A DNA stretch of 64,000 nucleotides, from contig NZ_NMUA01000013.1 in NCBI RefSeq assembly GCF_002312805.1, positions 1 to 64,000 of the forward strand. The letters are read 5' to 3'. The position numbers were made by a program, and so were the translations under genes. Positions 44,147-52,971 of the stretch are shown one piece after another. Source of the stretch: Sphingobium sp. D43FB. GTDB lineage: Bacteria > Pseudomonadota > Alphaproteobacteria > Sphingomonadales > Sphingomonadaceae. Within the stretch, counting starts at the first letter, position 1; every line of letters begins with the position of its first letter. The notes beneath the pieces are model-generated. The model searched no databases. It was not told the origin of the DNA and saw only the letters and a list, made by a program, of their open reading frames with translations.

Positions 44147-45685
44147 ATGACCGACGGCCCTTTTCTCATTCCCGTGCTGGGCGACCAGCTCGACCCCGAC
44201 ATCGCCGCGCTGCGCCACGTTGATAAAACACGCAGCATCGTGCTGATGATGGAGGTGGCCGACGAAACCACTTATGTCCGCCATCATAAGGCCAAGATCG
44301 CCTTCATCCTGTCCGCCATGCGCCATCATGCCGATCGGCTGCGGGCGCTGGGCTGGACGGTCGATTATGTGACGCTGGACGACCCGGCCAATAGCGGCAG
44401 CTTCACCGGTGAAGTCGCCCGCGCCATCGACCGGCACAAGCCCGCCGCCATCCATGTGACCGAGGCCGGCGAATGGCGGGTCCGGGCGATGCTTGAAAGC
44501 TGGGCGCTACGTTTCGGGCTGCCCGTCACCATCCATGAGGATGACCGTTTCCTCTGCACCCATGCCGAATTCGATAGCTGGGCCGCCGCGCGCAAGCAGT
44601 TGCGGATGGAATTTTTCTACCGCGACATGCGGCGCAAGACCGGCCTGCTGCTGACCGAGGATGGCCAGCCCGAAGGCGGCCAGTGGAATTATGACGCCGA
44701 CAATCGCAAGCCGCCACCCGCGCGCGACCTGCTGATGCCCCGCCCCATCCGCTTCCAGCCCGATGCGGTCACGCAGGATGTGCTGGCCATGGTCGCCACG
44801 CGCTTTGCCGACCATATCGGCAGCCTCGATCATTTCCACTTCGCGGTGACGCATGAGGAAGCGATGCGCCAACAGCGCCATTTCCTTGATGAAGCGCTAC
44901 CCCGCTTTGGCGACTATCAGGACGCGATGCTGACCGGCGAGCCGTTCCTGTGGCACTCGATCCTCTCGCCCTATATTAACACCGGGCTGCTCGACCCGCT
45001 GGCGCTGTGCCGCGCGGTCGAGGAACGCTATCGGGTCGGCAAGGTGCCGCTCAACGCCGCCGAAGGCTTCATTCGCCAGATCATCGGCTGGCGCGAATAT
45101 GTGCGCGGTATCTACTGGCATGAAGGGCCGGACTATGCGCAGCGCAATGCGCTGGGGGCGACCCGCGCCCTGCCTGGTTTCTATTGGACCGGGCAGACCG
45201 ACATGCATTGCCTGTCCCAGGCGATCGGCCAGACGATCGACCATGGCTATGCCCATCATATCCAGCGGCTTATGATCACCGGCAATTTCGCCCTGCTCGC
45301 CGGTGTCGATCCGCATCAGGTGCATATCTGGTATCTGGAAGTCTATGCCGACGCCTATGAATGGGTCGAGCTGCCCAATACGCTGGGCATGAGCCAGTTT
45401 GCCGATGGCGGCCTGCTCGGTTCCAAACCCTATGCGTCGAGCGGCGCCTATATCAACCGCATGTCCAACTATTGCGGGTCATGCCGCTATGATGTGAAGC
45501 AGCGTGTCGGCAGGGACGCCTGCCCCTTCAACGCGCTCTATTGGGACTTCCTGGCCCGCAACCAGCGCAAGCTGGCGTCCAATCCCCGCATGGCCCTGCC
45601 CTATCGCAACTGGGACAAGATGCCGGAAGATGACCGTACCGCCATCCGGGAACAGGCGGCACGGTTCCTCGGCTCAATGGATTAA
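44147..45685 (+). CDS. FeS-type photolyase (PhrB-like, prokaryotic (6-4) class)
   Basis: A 512-residue cryptochrome/photolyase of the FeS-BCP group. The N-terminal antenna domain starts FLIPVLGDQLDPDIAALRHV. The FAD-binding part includes WHSILSPYINTGLLDP, FIRQIIGWREYVRGIYWHEG and WYLEVYADAYEWVELPN. Cysteines in MHCLSQ and in SNYCGSCRYDVKQRVGRDAC (about 442-461) are the four ligands expected for the 4Fe-4S cluster. The family repairs (6-4) photoproducts or acts as a light sensor. It ends 4 bases inside the convergent antiporter gene. Confidence 0.9.
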   Translation: MTDGPFLIPVLGDQLDPDIAALRHVDKTRSIVLMMEVADETTYVRHHKAKIAFILSAMRHHADRLRALGWTVDYVTLDDPANSGSFTGEVARAIDRHKPAAIHVTEAGEWRVRAMLESWALRFGLPVTIHEDDRFLCTHAEFDSWAAARKQLRMEFFYRDMRRKTGLLLTEDGQPEGGQWNYDADNRKPPPARDLLMPRPIRFQPDAVTQDVLAMVATRFADHIGSLDHFHFAVTHEEAMRQQRHFLDEALPRFGDYQDAMLTGEPFLWHSILSPYINTGLLDPLALCRAVEERYRVGKVPLNAAEGFIRQIIGWREYVRGIYWHEGPDYAQRNALGATRALPGFYWTGQTDMHCLSQAIGQTIDHGYAHHIQRLMITGNFALLAGVDPHQVHIWYLEVYADAYEWVELPNTLGMSQFADGGLLGSKPYASSGAYINRMSNYCGSCRYDVKQRVGRDACPFNALYWDFLARNQRKLASNPRMALPYRNWDKMPEDDRTAIREQAARFLGSMD

Positions 45686-47319
45686 CTCGCACCACACAGC
45701 GTCAGCATCCGCCCGGCCAGTTCCCGCTCGCCCATGACGATATGCCGCACGCCCAGCGTTTCGAGATGCGCGACCTCCGCATCCGAATGGGCGCGGGCGA
45801 TCACCTCCAGCTTGGGGTTGAGGTGGCGGGCATGTTCGTGGATCGCGCCGCCTTCAAATCCTTCGGGCACCGCGATCAGCAGGTGATGGGCTTCGGTAAT
45901 CCCGGCGCTGCGCAGCGCCTTGTCCTCCAGCGCATTGCCGCGCACGACGGACAGCCCGGCTTCCTGCGCTTCCTCCACTTTATCGGCATCATCCTCGATC
46001 ACCGTGAACGGCATCTGCCGCTCGGTCAGCCGGTCGGCGATCAGCTTGCCGACCCGGCCATAGCCGACCAGGATAATATGCCCGATCGCGGGCCGCGCCG
46101 CCGCGACGCGCGCCGCTTCCGCCACTACCTCCTCCTGCTTGCGACCGCGCACGGCCAGCGAGAAGAGGATGGGATTGAGGAAGATCGACACGATCGCACC
46201 TGCGAGGATCAGGTCGCGCGCATCGGCCGGAAGCACGCCAAGCCCTGTCCCAAGCGTCGCAAGGATGAAGGAAAATTCGCCGATCTGCGCCAGGCTGACC
46301 GCGATGGTCATCGCCGTGTCGCCCGGTTTGCCGAACAAACGGACGATGGCATAGGCGGCGATCGACTTGCCCACGATGATGATCGCGACCGTCGCCAGCA
46401 ATGGCAGCGGCTGTTCCCACAGCACGGCCGGATTGAACAACATGCCGACCGACACGAAGAACAGCACCGCAAACGCATCGCGCAGCGGCAGCGTCTCCTC
46501 CGTCGCCCGCCTGCTGAGCGGCGTTTCGCCCAGGATCATGCCCGCGAAGAAGGCACCCAACGCGAAGGATACGTCGAACGCATAGGCTGCACCAAACGCG
46601 ACGCCCAGAGCGATCGCCAGCACCGCGAGGCGGAACAGCTCCCGCGATCCGGTATGCACGACCCAGTGCAGCGTCCAGGGAATGACCCGCCGCCCGACGA
46701 TCATCATCAGCGCGACGAAGCCGGCCACCTTGAGCAGCGTGCCGACCAGCGGCGCGATCAGCGCGCCCGCCCCGGCCCCGGAGTCCGCGTCGCTTATGAC
46801 GGCGGCCAGCGCAGGCAGCAGGACGAGCGCCAGCACCATCACCAGATCTTCGACGATCAGCCAGCCGACCGCGATCCGCCCCCGCCGCGTCTCGACCAGA
46901 TCAGCGCTTTGCAAGGCCCGCAGCAGCACCACTGTACTGGCGACCGACAGCGCAAGGCCAAAGACGATGCCGCCCATCAGCGGCCATCCCATGAGGGCGG
47001 ACAGCCCCATGCCAAGGCCGGTCGCCACGCCGATCTGCACCAAAGCCCCCGGAACGGCGATATGTTTGACCGACATCAGATCCTTGAAGGAGAAATGCAG
47101 CCCCACGCCGAACATCAGCAGGATGACGCCGATTTCGGCGAGTTCCTTGGCCAGTCCGCTATCGGCGACGAAACCGGGCGTGAAAGGGCCGACCATGATC
47201 CCGGCGACGAGATAGCCCACAAGGGGCGACATGCGGAGCCTGTGGGCGATGGCGCCCATGATGAAGGCGACGACAAGGCCGGCGACGATGGTGCCGATCA
47301 GGGGCGTGTGATGGGGCAT
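45682..47319 (-). CDS. CPA2 cation:proton antiporter with RCK domain (YbaL/Kef type)
   Basis: A 545-residue membrane protein. The first 390 residues hold about 12 membrane segments, starting IIGTIVAG-like and MSPLVGYLVAGIMVGPFTPG, with GVILLMFGVGLHFSFKDLM as in the family. A cytoplasmic RCK/TrkA-N domain follows, with the Rossmann motif HIILVGYGRVGKLIADRL (about 412-429) and a downstream acidic VIEDDADKVEEAQ. It would exchange K+ or Na+ for H+ and be gated by a nucleotide or thiol ligand. A small membrane protein gene lies 29 bases upstream on the same strand. Confidence 0.9.
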   Translation of the reverse strand: MPHHTPLIGTIVAGLVVAFIMGAIAHRLRMSPLVGYLVAGIMVGPFTPGFVADSGLAKELAEIGVILLMFGVGLHFSFKDLMSVKHIAVPGALVQIGVATGLGMGLSALMGWPLMGGIVFGLALSVASTVVLLRALQSADLVETRRGRIAVGWLIVEDLVMVLALVLLPALAAVISDADSGAGAGALIAPLVGTLLKVAGFVALMMIVGRRVIPWTLHWVVHTGSRELFRLAVLAIALGVAFGAAYAFDVSFALGAFFAGMILGETPLSRRATEETLPLRDAFAVLFFVSVGMLFNPAVLWEQPLPLLATVAIIIVGKSIAAYAIVRLFGKPGDTAMTIAVSLAQIGEFSFILATLGTGLGVLPADARDLILAGAIVSIFLNPILFSLAVRGRKQEEVVAEAARVAAARPAIGHIILVGYGRVGKLIADRLTERQMPFTVIEDDADKVEEAQEAGLSVVRGNALEDKALRSAGITEAHHLLIAVPEGFEGGAIHEHARHLNPKLEVIARAHSDAEVAHLETLGVRHIVMGERELAGRMLTLCGAS

Positions 47320-47348
47320 GCAAGCCTTTCGATGCGAATCATTCTATA

Positions 47349-47483
47349 TCAGAAAGTCAAAGGATGGAGCAGGACCGCCAGCAGCAGGGCGGCCGCAGCC
47401 AGACCTGTCATGATAGCGGGCATGAACCACCAGGGCGGACGGCGACGCTTGCCGCCGGGCTCAGGCTTATCGGACATCTTCAT
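47349..47483 (-). CDS. Small 44-residue membrane protein upstream of the antiporter
   Basis: I found this short gene by translating the gap: 44 residues, beginning MKMSDKPEPGGKRRRPPWWF and ending with a hydrophobic helix (TGLAAAALLLAVLLHPLTF). A near-perfect ribosome binding site AAAGGAGG lies 4 bases before the ATG, the strongest in this part of the window. The basic stretch before the helix should stay in the cytoplasm. It is 29 bases before the antiporter start, so a small accessory subunit of that transporter is a reasonable guess. Confidence 0.65.
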   Translation of the reverse strand: MKMSDKPEPGGKRRRPPWWFMPAIMTGLAAAALLLAVLLHPLTF

Positions 47484-47528
47484 GGTCCTCCTTTCGACGA
47501 CGCCCATCGAAACGGGCCATGCAGATCG

Positions 47529-47924
47529 TCAGAGGGCGGCGGGTGGGGCGCGCGCCCGGTGGGCGCTGGACAATAGCAGAGGTGCCGCCGCAATCTGCCG
47601 CCGCGAAAAGAAAATTCGCAAGCGGCCTACGGAGGCCACGAGCGCCAACGTCGCGATGATGCAGAAAAGAAACACAGGCGGCGTATCATCACCATCCACG
47701 CGCGCGGCCTGCGCGACGTGCGGCGGCGTCGGTGCGCGCGCCTTGACCACCACATCGCTCGTTGCAGGATTGAAAGCGGAGCCGGTCGGGCGACTGAGCG
47801 GCGGGCCGATGGGGGCCAGCGCAGAGAGGAGCGTCACCACGATCAGCATCCACAAGGCGACGGATAGGCTATAGCGGCTAAGCTGCCGATCGCCCTTTCC
47901 TGTCTCGCCTGTTATATGCCGCAT
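47529..47924 (-). CDS. Hypothetical protein with two membrane segments
   Basis: A 131-residue protein with hydrophobic segments YSLSVALWMLIVVTLLSALA and VFLFCIIATLALVASVGRL, separated by a Pro/Ala/Val-rich loop. I start at ATG 47924, with AAAGGA 12 bases upstream; the frame is open 28 codons further, but that part is not protein-like. The C terminus is Arg/Ala-rich. No family recognised. It may be co-transcribed with the small protein and the antiporter. Confidence 0.45.
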   Translation of the reverse strand: MRHITGETGKGDRQLSRYSLSVALWMLIVVTLLSALAPIGPPLSRPTGSAFNPATSDVVVKARAPTPPHVAQAARVDGDDTPPVFLFCIIATLALVASVGRLRIFFSRRQIAAAPLLLSSAHRARAPPAAL

Positions 47925-48001
47925 CGCTCGCTTCGGTCCTTTCGCGGACAAGATAGGGCCTGTGCGAACCGAAAACCACCCCGGTTCCGCGCCGCCATCG
48001 G

Positions 48002-48030
48002 TTGACACCCGCGAGTCATTCCACTAACGG
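48002..48030 (+). promoter_or_regulatory. Putative sigma-70 promoter for rplU-rpmA
   Basis: A perfect -35 box TTGACA (48002-48007) is followed after 17 bases by TAACGG (48025-48030) as a fair -10 box. The position, about 80 bases before rplU, fits. Confidence 0.5.
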
Positions 48031-48111
48031 GCCACATTCCCGCGCGGGTCGGCAAGGCGTCATGTCTTTGGTGATTTGCGTAAAGCAGATTTGAACGAGA
48101 AGAGACAAGCC

Positions 48112-48477
48112 ATGTTCGCTATCGTGCGCACAGGCGGCAAGCAGTATCGCGTCGCCGCCGGAGACAAGATCGTCGTCGAAAAGATGGCCGGTGAAGCCGG
48201 TGACAAGATTACGCTGGACGACGTCCTGCTGGCCGGTGAAGGCGGCGATCTGAAGGATGTGGCCGGTCTGACCGTCGCAGCCGAGATCATCGCGCAGGCG
48301 AAGGGCGAAAAGGTCATCGTCTTCAAGAAGCGTCGCCGCCACAATTATCGCCGCAAGAACGGCCATCGTCAGCGCCACACGATCCTGCGCATCGTCGCAA
48401 TCGGTGCCGAAGACAAGAAGGCCGCCAAGGCCGAGGCCAAGACCCAAGACGCAGCCCCGGCTGCTGCCGAAGCCTGA
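48112..48477 (+). CDS. rplU: 50S ribosomal protein L21
   Basis: A 121-residue L21 starting [20 protein letters not shown], with [20 protein letters not shown] and an Ala/Lys-rich C-terminal tail that is longer than in E. coli, as common in alphaproteobacteria. I start at ATG 48112; the upstream in-frame extension does not belong to the family. rpmA follows after 34 bases. Confidence 0.96.
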   Translation: MFAIVRTGGKQYRVAAGDKIVVEKMAGEAGDKITLDDVLLAGEGGDLKDVAGLTVAAEIIAQAKGEKVIVFKKRRRHNYRRKNGHRQRHTILRIVAIGAEDKKAAKAEAKTQDAAPAAAEA

Positions 48478-48511
48478 TCGCTTCGCGCCTGATATTCTAG
48501 GAGTTTAGACA

Positions 48512-48781
48512 ATGGCACATAAGAAAGCTGGCGGTTCGTCGCGCAACGGTCGTGATTCGGAATCGAAGCGCCTTGGCGTCAAGAAGTTCGGCGGTCAGGA
48601 AGTGATCGGCGGCAACATCATCATTCGTCAGCGCGGCACGCGCGTATATCCCGGCCGCAATGTCGGCATGGGCAAGGACCACACGCTGTTCGCGCTGGGT
48701 GAAGGCCGCGTGGTATTCCACGCTGGCAAGCTCGGCCGCAAATATGTGTCGGTCGACGCGATGGCCGAAGCGGCAGAATAA
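48512..48781 (+). CDS. rpmA: 50S ribosomal protein L27
   Basis: An 89-residue L27 starting [20 protein letters not shown], with [20 protein letters not shown] and [13 protein letters not shown]. Its N-terminal tail reaches the peptidyl-transferase centre. Paired with rplU as usual; obgE, the common third gene, lies about 3 kb downstream. Confidence 0.97.
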   Translation: MAHKKAGGSSRNGRDSESKRLGVKKFGGQEVIGGNIIIRQRGTRVYPGRNVGMGKDHTLFALGEGRVVFHAGKLGRKYVSVDAMAEAAE

Positions 48782-48870
48782 CGGACGACGAATGACGGGT
48801 CGTCCTTTTGAGGGGCGATCCTTTCGTGACGCGAACCTTTAGGTTCAAGTGACGATGTTCGAGGGATAAA

Positions 48871-48905
48871 GGGGCGCTCCTTCCATCAGAGGGGCGCCCT
48901 TTTTC
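48871..48905 (+). terminator. Intrinsic terminator after rpmA
   Basis: GGGCGC and GCGCCC form a short GC stem around CTCCTTCCATCAGAGG-type spacer, directly followed by a run of T. It lies 90 bases past the rpmA stop. Confidence 0.6.
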
Positions 48906-49055
48906 CGTTGGGCGAAACATCCTCTTAAATTCCCTCAACCCACTGGAACTCCACGCCTTCTCACGCGTCATGCAGGCGGGGAACATGCCAGACATCGACC
49001 GTCGTCAAGTCGTCATCATTGGCGGCTATGGGCACGCCCAAGAGGAGAGAGAAGA

Positions 49056-49631
49056 ATGTTCGCCCGCACCCCCCGCCTGCTGCTGCGTCCAGGCTGGATG
49101 GAAGACGCGCCCGCGCTGGCTCATGCGATCAGTGATCCTGCCATCCTGCGCAACCTGACCCACGCGCCCGCCCCCTATGCGCTGGACGATGCGCAAGCAT
49201 TCCTGTCGCTGCCCCATGATTCGCGCCTGCCGCGCCTGCTCGCCTTCACCCGCACGCGCGGCGCACCGCGCCTGGTCGGCGGGTGCGATATTCATCTGGA
49301 CGCGCATGGCACGCCGGAACTGGGCTATTGGATCGCGCGGCCCTATTGGGGCCTGGGCTTTGCCACCGAAGCCGCCCGCGCGGTCCTCAGCATGGCGCGC
49401 GCCCATGGTGTCCAGGGCGTTCGTGCCGCGCATTTCCTCGACAATCCCGCTTCGGGCAATGTCCTGCGCAAGATCGGCTTCCGCTTCACCGGCCGGGTCG
49501 AGCAGCGCTACAGCCTTGCTCGCCGGACGATGGTCGATTCGCTGCTGTTCGAAGAAGGCGAAACCCACGGCATGCACCCGGACCCAGCCATGGATCTCTA
49601 TCGCGACGCTACGCAGGCGATGGCGGCCTGA
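49056..49631 (+). CDS. GNAT-family N-acetyltransferase (RimJ/RimL-like)
   Basis: A 191-residue acetyltransferase with the RimJ-type start TPRLLLRPGWMEDAPALAHA, the GYWIARPYWGLGFATEAARA acetyl-CoA loop (about 90-109) and NPASGNVLRKIGFRFTGRVE. GAGGAGAGAG lies before the ATG. Substrate unknown: the family acetylates protein N termini, amino acids or antibiotics. Convergent with a second GNAT gene. Confidence 0.85.
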   Translation: MFARTPRLLLRPGWMEDAPALAHAISDPAILRNLTHAPAPYALDDAQAFLSLPHDSRLPRLLAFTRTRGAPRLVGGCDIHLDAHGTPELGYWIARPYWGLGFATEAARAVLSMARAHGVQGVRAAHFLDNPASGNVLRKIGFRFTGRVEQRYSLARRTMVDSLLFEEGETHGMHPDPAMDLYRDATQAMAA

Positions 49632-49664
49632 TAGTGCGGGCGGGGGAGGTGTCTTCCCCGCCCG

Positions 49665-50201
49665 TCATGCCGAATGCGACTGCCGGGGCCGGTCGAACAC
49701 CCGCGTCGGCGTGTCGCCCAGCATCCTGTCGGCCAGCGCGACGAAACCCAGTTTCTCGGCTACCCTGATCGACGCGCCATGGTCCGGCGCGATGATACAG
49801 CGTAGCGAGGGCGTATCGAGATGGGCGTCGGCCCAGCGCACCACCGCATCCATTGCTTCGCTGGCGACGCCCCTGCCCCATGCCTGCGGCCCCAGCACCC
49901 AGCCCGCCTCCGGCACGCCCTCCAGTTCGGGCAGGCCGCGTGCGGCGCTCAGCAGTCCGCCCTCGCCCAGAAACGCGCCGGTCGTCCGATCCTCGATTGC
50001 CCACATGCCATAGCCCAGCAGCGACCACATGCCGGCATAGCGGAGCAGACGAAACCACACCGCCTGCGCGTCGAGCGGCACGCCACCGACATGACGCACC
50101 ACCTTCGCGTCCGCCCACAGGGCGCGGCACGCCGCATAATCGGCGATGCCGTGCGGGCGTAGGATCAGGCGATTGGTGTGGAGCGTGGGCGCATCAGTCA
50201 T
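49665..50201 (-). CDS. GNAT-family N-acetyltransferase
   Basis: A 178-residue GNAT protein: LHTNRLILRPHGIADYAACR at the start, GWVLGPQAWGRGVASEAMDA (acetyl-CoA loop) and DHGASIRVAEKLGFVALADR near the end. It has the same fold as its convergent neighbour but little direct likeness, so a recent duplication is unlikely. Substrate unknown. Confidence 0.85.
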   Translation of the reverse strand: MTDAPTLHTNRLILRPHGIADYAACRALWADAKVVRHVGGVPLDAQAVWFRLLRYAGMWSLLGYGMWAIEDRTTGAFLGEGGLLSAARGLPELEGVPEAGWVLGPQAWGRGVASEAMDAVVRWADAHLDTPSLRCIIAPDHGASIRVAEKLGFVALADRMLGDTPTRVFDRPRQSHSA

Positions 50202-50232
50202 GGCTCGATAAGATCGCGCCCCACCCCGCCCG

Positions 50233-51084
50233 TCAAGCCGCCGACGGCAGCGGCCCGGTCATCCGCGCATCCGCATAGTCGCTGTCCACCAGCGCGATCA
50301 GCGCCCGGTCATCGACCGACCAGGGATGAAAGCCCGGCTTGAAATAGCTGAGCCACGGCCCCGCCACCCGGCGCAAGATGCCCGGCCGCATCAGCGCATA
50401 GCCGAGCAACCCGCCCCAGGCGCGCACGCCTGTCACGCCATCCTGCCGCAACAGGTCCATCATGCCGCGCGCCCGATGATGCAGGAAATGTTTGGTGGCG
50501 ATCAGCATCATCACCGATCGCAGCCGCCAGCGGGCAAAGCTGCTCCAGTCGCGCGTCGCATGGACCCACGTGTCATGCGCCACGCCCTTATGCTCGATCT
50601 CCTCGACCGCATGCCAGCGCCACAGCGCCGCAATCTCCGGGTCCGCGCCGTCGAGCAGGCGCGGGTCGCGCAACAGTTCATGGGCGAGGATCGCGGTGAA
50701 ATGCTCCAGCGCCATGGTCGCGGCCAGGCTGACGATCGGCGGACGGCGCTTTGCTAGGTCACGCACCCGCACCACATCGGCGTCGAGCCGCGACAACTCA
50801 TAACCATGATCCGCCACCTGCCGGTTGAAGGCCAGATGCTCGCGGCTGTGGACCACCTCCTGCTTGATGAAGGCCGCAATCTCGCCCGCCAGCCTGTCCG
50901 GGGTGCCATCGCGAAAGGCGCGGACACTCTCGATGAAATAGGCTTCGCCGCGTGGAAAGGTCACGGACAGGGCGTTGAAGAAAGCCGTGGCGATCGGATC
51001 GCCATTCAGCCAATGTCGGGCCGCAGCGCGGTCCCGCCCGAAACGGCGGTCGCGCGGCGTGATAGTGAGGTCGGTCGGGGTCAT
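50233..51084 (-). CDS. Predicted metal-dependent hydrolase (PF10118-type)
   Basis: A 283-residue protein matching the COG3687/PF10118 family. It has the conserved motifs WLNGDPIATAFFNALSVTFP, FIKQEVVHSREHLAFNRQVA, MALEHFTAILAHELL and WRWHAVEEIEHKGVAHDTW, which together give a ferritin-like set of Glu and His residues for a di-metal site. I use ATG 51084, with AAGGAG 6 bases upstream. The gene is divergent from a TetR regulator 47 bases away, which probably represses it. The substrate is not known. Confidence 0.85.
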   Translation of the reverse strand: MTPTDLTITPRDRRFGRDRAAARHWLNGDPIATAFFNALSVTFPRGEAYFIESVRAFRDGTPDRLAGEIAAFIKQEVVHSREHLAFNRQVADHGYELSRLDADVVRVRDLAKRRPPIVSLAATMALEHFTAILAHELLRDPRLLDGADPEIAALWRWHAVEEIEHKGVAHDTWVHATRDWSSFARWRLRSVMMLIATKHFLHHRARGMMDLLRQDGVTGVRAWGGLLGYALMRPGILRRVAGPWLSYFKPGFHPWSVDDRALIALVDSDYADARMTGPLPSAA

Positions 51085-51093
51085 CTCGCACTC

Positions 51094-51117
51094 CTTACTT
51101 ACATTGATGTAAATAAG
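51094..51117. promoter_or_regulatory. Putative operator: 24-base palindrome
   Basis: CTTA-C-TTACAT-TG-ATGTAA-A-TAAG is symmetrical apart from one base pair. It lies between the divergent hydrolase and TetR genes, 10 bases before the hydrolase start, and is a likely TetR-family site. Confidence 0.6.
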
Positions 51118-51123
51118 AGTTAC

Positions 51124-51137
51124 TGACACCTATGTCA
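51124..51137. promoter_or_regulatory. Putative second operator at the tetR start
   Basis: TGACA-CCTA-TGTCA is a perfect palindrome that covers the ATG of the regulator gene. Binding here would block the regulator's own expression. Confidence 0.45.
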
Positions 51138-51749
51138 ATAAAACGTGTCCGCCTCAGCCCGGATGAAAGCCGCCTCGCCGCGCTGGAGGCTGCGCGCATC
51201 CTGTTGATCGAAGCTGGCCCGCAGGCCGTGACCCTCAAGGCCGTCGCCGCGCAGATCGGCCGCACCCATGCCAATCTGCTCCACCATTTCGGATCGGCAG
51301 CGGGGTTGCACAAAGCGCTCGCCGCTTATCTTGGCGACACCATCACCGCCACCATCGGCGAAGCGGTCGATGCCGCGCGGCGCGGCAAGGTCAGCCCGCG
51401 CACCATCGTCGACATGACCTTCGACGCCTTTGACCGCGAAGGCGCAGGCGCGCTGGCCAGCTGGATGCTGGCGCTCGGCAATGAAGACGCGCTCGACCCG
51501 GTGGTGGAGGCGATCCACAGGCTGGTCGACAAGCTGACCGCCACCGCGCTGACCCCGCATCTCGCCGACCTCATCCGCGACAATACGCTGATGCTCGTCC
51601 TGCTGGCGCTGGGTGATTCGCAAATGGGTGGGCCGATGGCGGGTGCGCTGGGGCTTCCCCGCGAAAAGGCGCGCGAAATGGCCACGCGCAGCCTGACCTT
51701 TGCCCTGATGCAGGAGGCCGCGACGCTTGCCGCGCAGGCCGAGGTTTAA
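51132..51749 (+). CDS. TetR-family transcriptional regulator
   Basis: A 205-residue regulator. The N-terminal helix-turn-helix is AARILLIEAGPQAVTLKAVA followed by AQIGRTHANLLHHFGSAAGL (about 20-60), which is typical of TetR proteins. The C-terminal 140 residues form the ligand-binding and dimer part. It is divergent from the PF10118 hydrolase, and two palindromes lie in the shared promoter. Ligand unknown. Confidence 0.88.
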   Translation: MSIKRVRLSPDESRLAALEAARILLIEAGPQAVTLKAVAAQIGRTHANLLHHFGSAAGLHKALAAYLGDTITATIGEAVDAARRGKVSPRTIVDMTFDAFDREGAGALASWMLALGNEDALDPVVEAIHRLVDKLTATALTPHLADLIRDNTLMLVLLALGDSQMGGPMAGALGLPREKAREMATRSLTFALMQEAATLAAQAEV

Positions 51750-51779
51750 CTTTTCGCGCGATGGCGCTATGGGCCGCCC

Positions 51780-52877
51780 ATGCATTTTCTCGATCAAGCC
51801 AAAATCTTCATCAAATCCGGCTGGGGCGGCCCCGGCGCGGTCAGTTTCCGACGCGAAAAATATGAGGAATATGGCGGCCCCGACGGCGGCAACGGCGGCA
51901 AGGGTGGCGACATTATTTTCGAAGCGGTCCAGGGCCTCAACACCCTGATCGACTTTCGCTACACCCAGCATTTCAAGGCGCAGCGCGGCACGCCCGGCAT
52001 GGGCAAGAATCGCTATGGCGCGGGTGGCAAGGATCTGATCATCCAGGTTCCGGTCGGCACTCAGATCCTGTCTGATCCCAAGCCGATCGAAGGCAGCGAG
52101 GACGAAGACGGCATCCCCGATTATGAGGATCAGGACATCCTCGCCGATTTCACCGAAGTCGGCCAGCGCGTCACTTTCCTGCGCGGCGGCGATGGCGGCC
52201 GCGGCAACATGTCCTACAAGACCAGCACCAACCGCGCCCCGCGTCAGCATGGTACGGGCTGGCCAGGCCAGGAAATGTGGGTGTGGCTGCGGCTGAAGCT
52301 GCTGGCCGATGTCGGCCTGGTCGGCATGCCCAATGCGGGCAAATCGACCCTGATCAATCAAGTGACCAATACCAAGGCGAAGGTCGGCGCCTATGCCTTC
52401 ACCACCACCAAGCCGCAATTGGGCGTGGTGCTGCACAAGGATCGCGAATTTGTGCTGGCGGATATCCCCGGCCTGATCGCGGGCGCGGCCGAAGGCGTCG
52501 GCATTGGCGACCGGTTCCTGGGCCATATCGAACGCTGCCGCGTATTGCTCCACCTGATCGACGCCACTGTCGATGATCCGGTCGAAGCGTTCCAGATCGT
52601 CAGCGACGAACTGGCCGCCTATGGCGAGGGGCTGGACGAAAAGCCGCAGATCGTCGCGCTCAACAAGGGTGACCTGTTGGGGCCAGAACTGATGGAGGAC
52701 ATTGCCGAGCAACTGCGCGATCAGGTCGGCGTGGAGGATGTCTTCATCATCTCCGGCGCGACCGGCGATGGCGTGGGCAAATTGCTCGACGCCATCCTGC
52801 CGATCCTGGGCGAAGCCCGCGCCGCCGCGCGGCAGGAGGCACAGGACGACGAAGACGGGACATGGTCGCCGCTATAA
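51780..52877 (+). CDS. obgE: Obg-family GTPase
   Basis: A 365-residue ribosome-assembly GTPase. The Obg fold has the usual Gly-rich pattern (GGPDGGNGGKGGDIIFEAVQ). The G domain has G1 GMPNAGKSTL (about 182-191), G3 DIPGLI, and G4 NKGD. A short acidic insertion (EGSEDEDGIPDYEDQD, about 103-118) sits in the Obg fold, as in other alphaproteobacteria. It binds the 50S subunit and links growth with nucleotide levels. proB follows 94 bases later. Confidence 0.95.
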   Translation: MHFLDQAKIFIKSGWGGPGAVSFRREKYEEYGGPDGGNGGKGGDIIFEAVQGLNTLIDFRYTQHFKAQRGTPGMGKNRYGAGGKDLIIQVPVGTQILSDPKPIEGSEDEDGIPDYEDQDILADFTEVGQRVTFLRGGDGGRGNMSYKTSTNRAPRQHGTGWPGQEMWVWLRLKLLADVGLVGMPNAGKSTLINQVTNTKAKVGAYAFTTTKPQLGVVLHKDREFVLADIPGLIAGAAEGVGIGDRFLGHIERCRVLLHLIDATVDDPVEAFQIVSDELAAYGEGLDEKPQIVALNKGDLLGPELMEDIAEQLRDQVGVEDVFIISGATGDGVGKLLDAILPILGEARAAARQEAQDDEDGTWSPL

Positions 52878-52895
52878 GCGACCTGCATGACACCC

Positions 52896-52958
52896 GTTCG
52901 CTTCGAGCGAAGTCGAGAAGCGGGTGCATGGCGGTTCTCGACTTCGCTCGAACCGAAC
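52896..52958. repeat. Inverted repeat of TTCGAGCGAAGTCGAGAA type, copy 1
   Basis: Two 24-base arms (52896-52919 and 52935-52958) are complementary with one mismatch: GTTCGCTTCGAGCGAAGTCG and its partner. The same arm design recurs at 55045-55098, showing an interspersed repeat. It lies just before the proB start. Confidence 0.75.
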
Positions 52959-52971
52959 GGACCATTTGCCT

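Noticed and set aside
45742..47874. A 710-codon open frame on the plus strand
   Set aside because: It is antisense to the well-supported antiporter gene. Its product is low-complexity, rich in His, Arg, Asp and Gln, as expected from the opposite strand of GC-rich coding DNA.
51135..52712. A 525-codon minus-strand frame
   Set aside because: Antisense to tetR and obgE, both clearly real.
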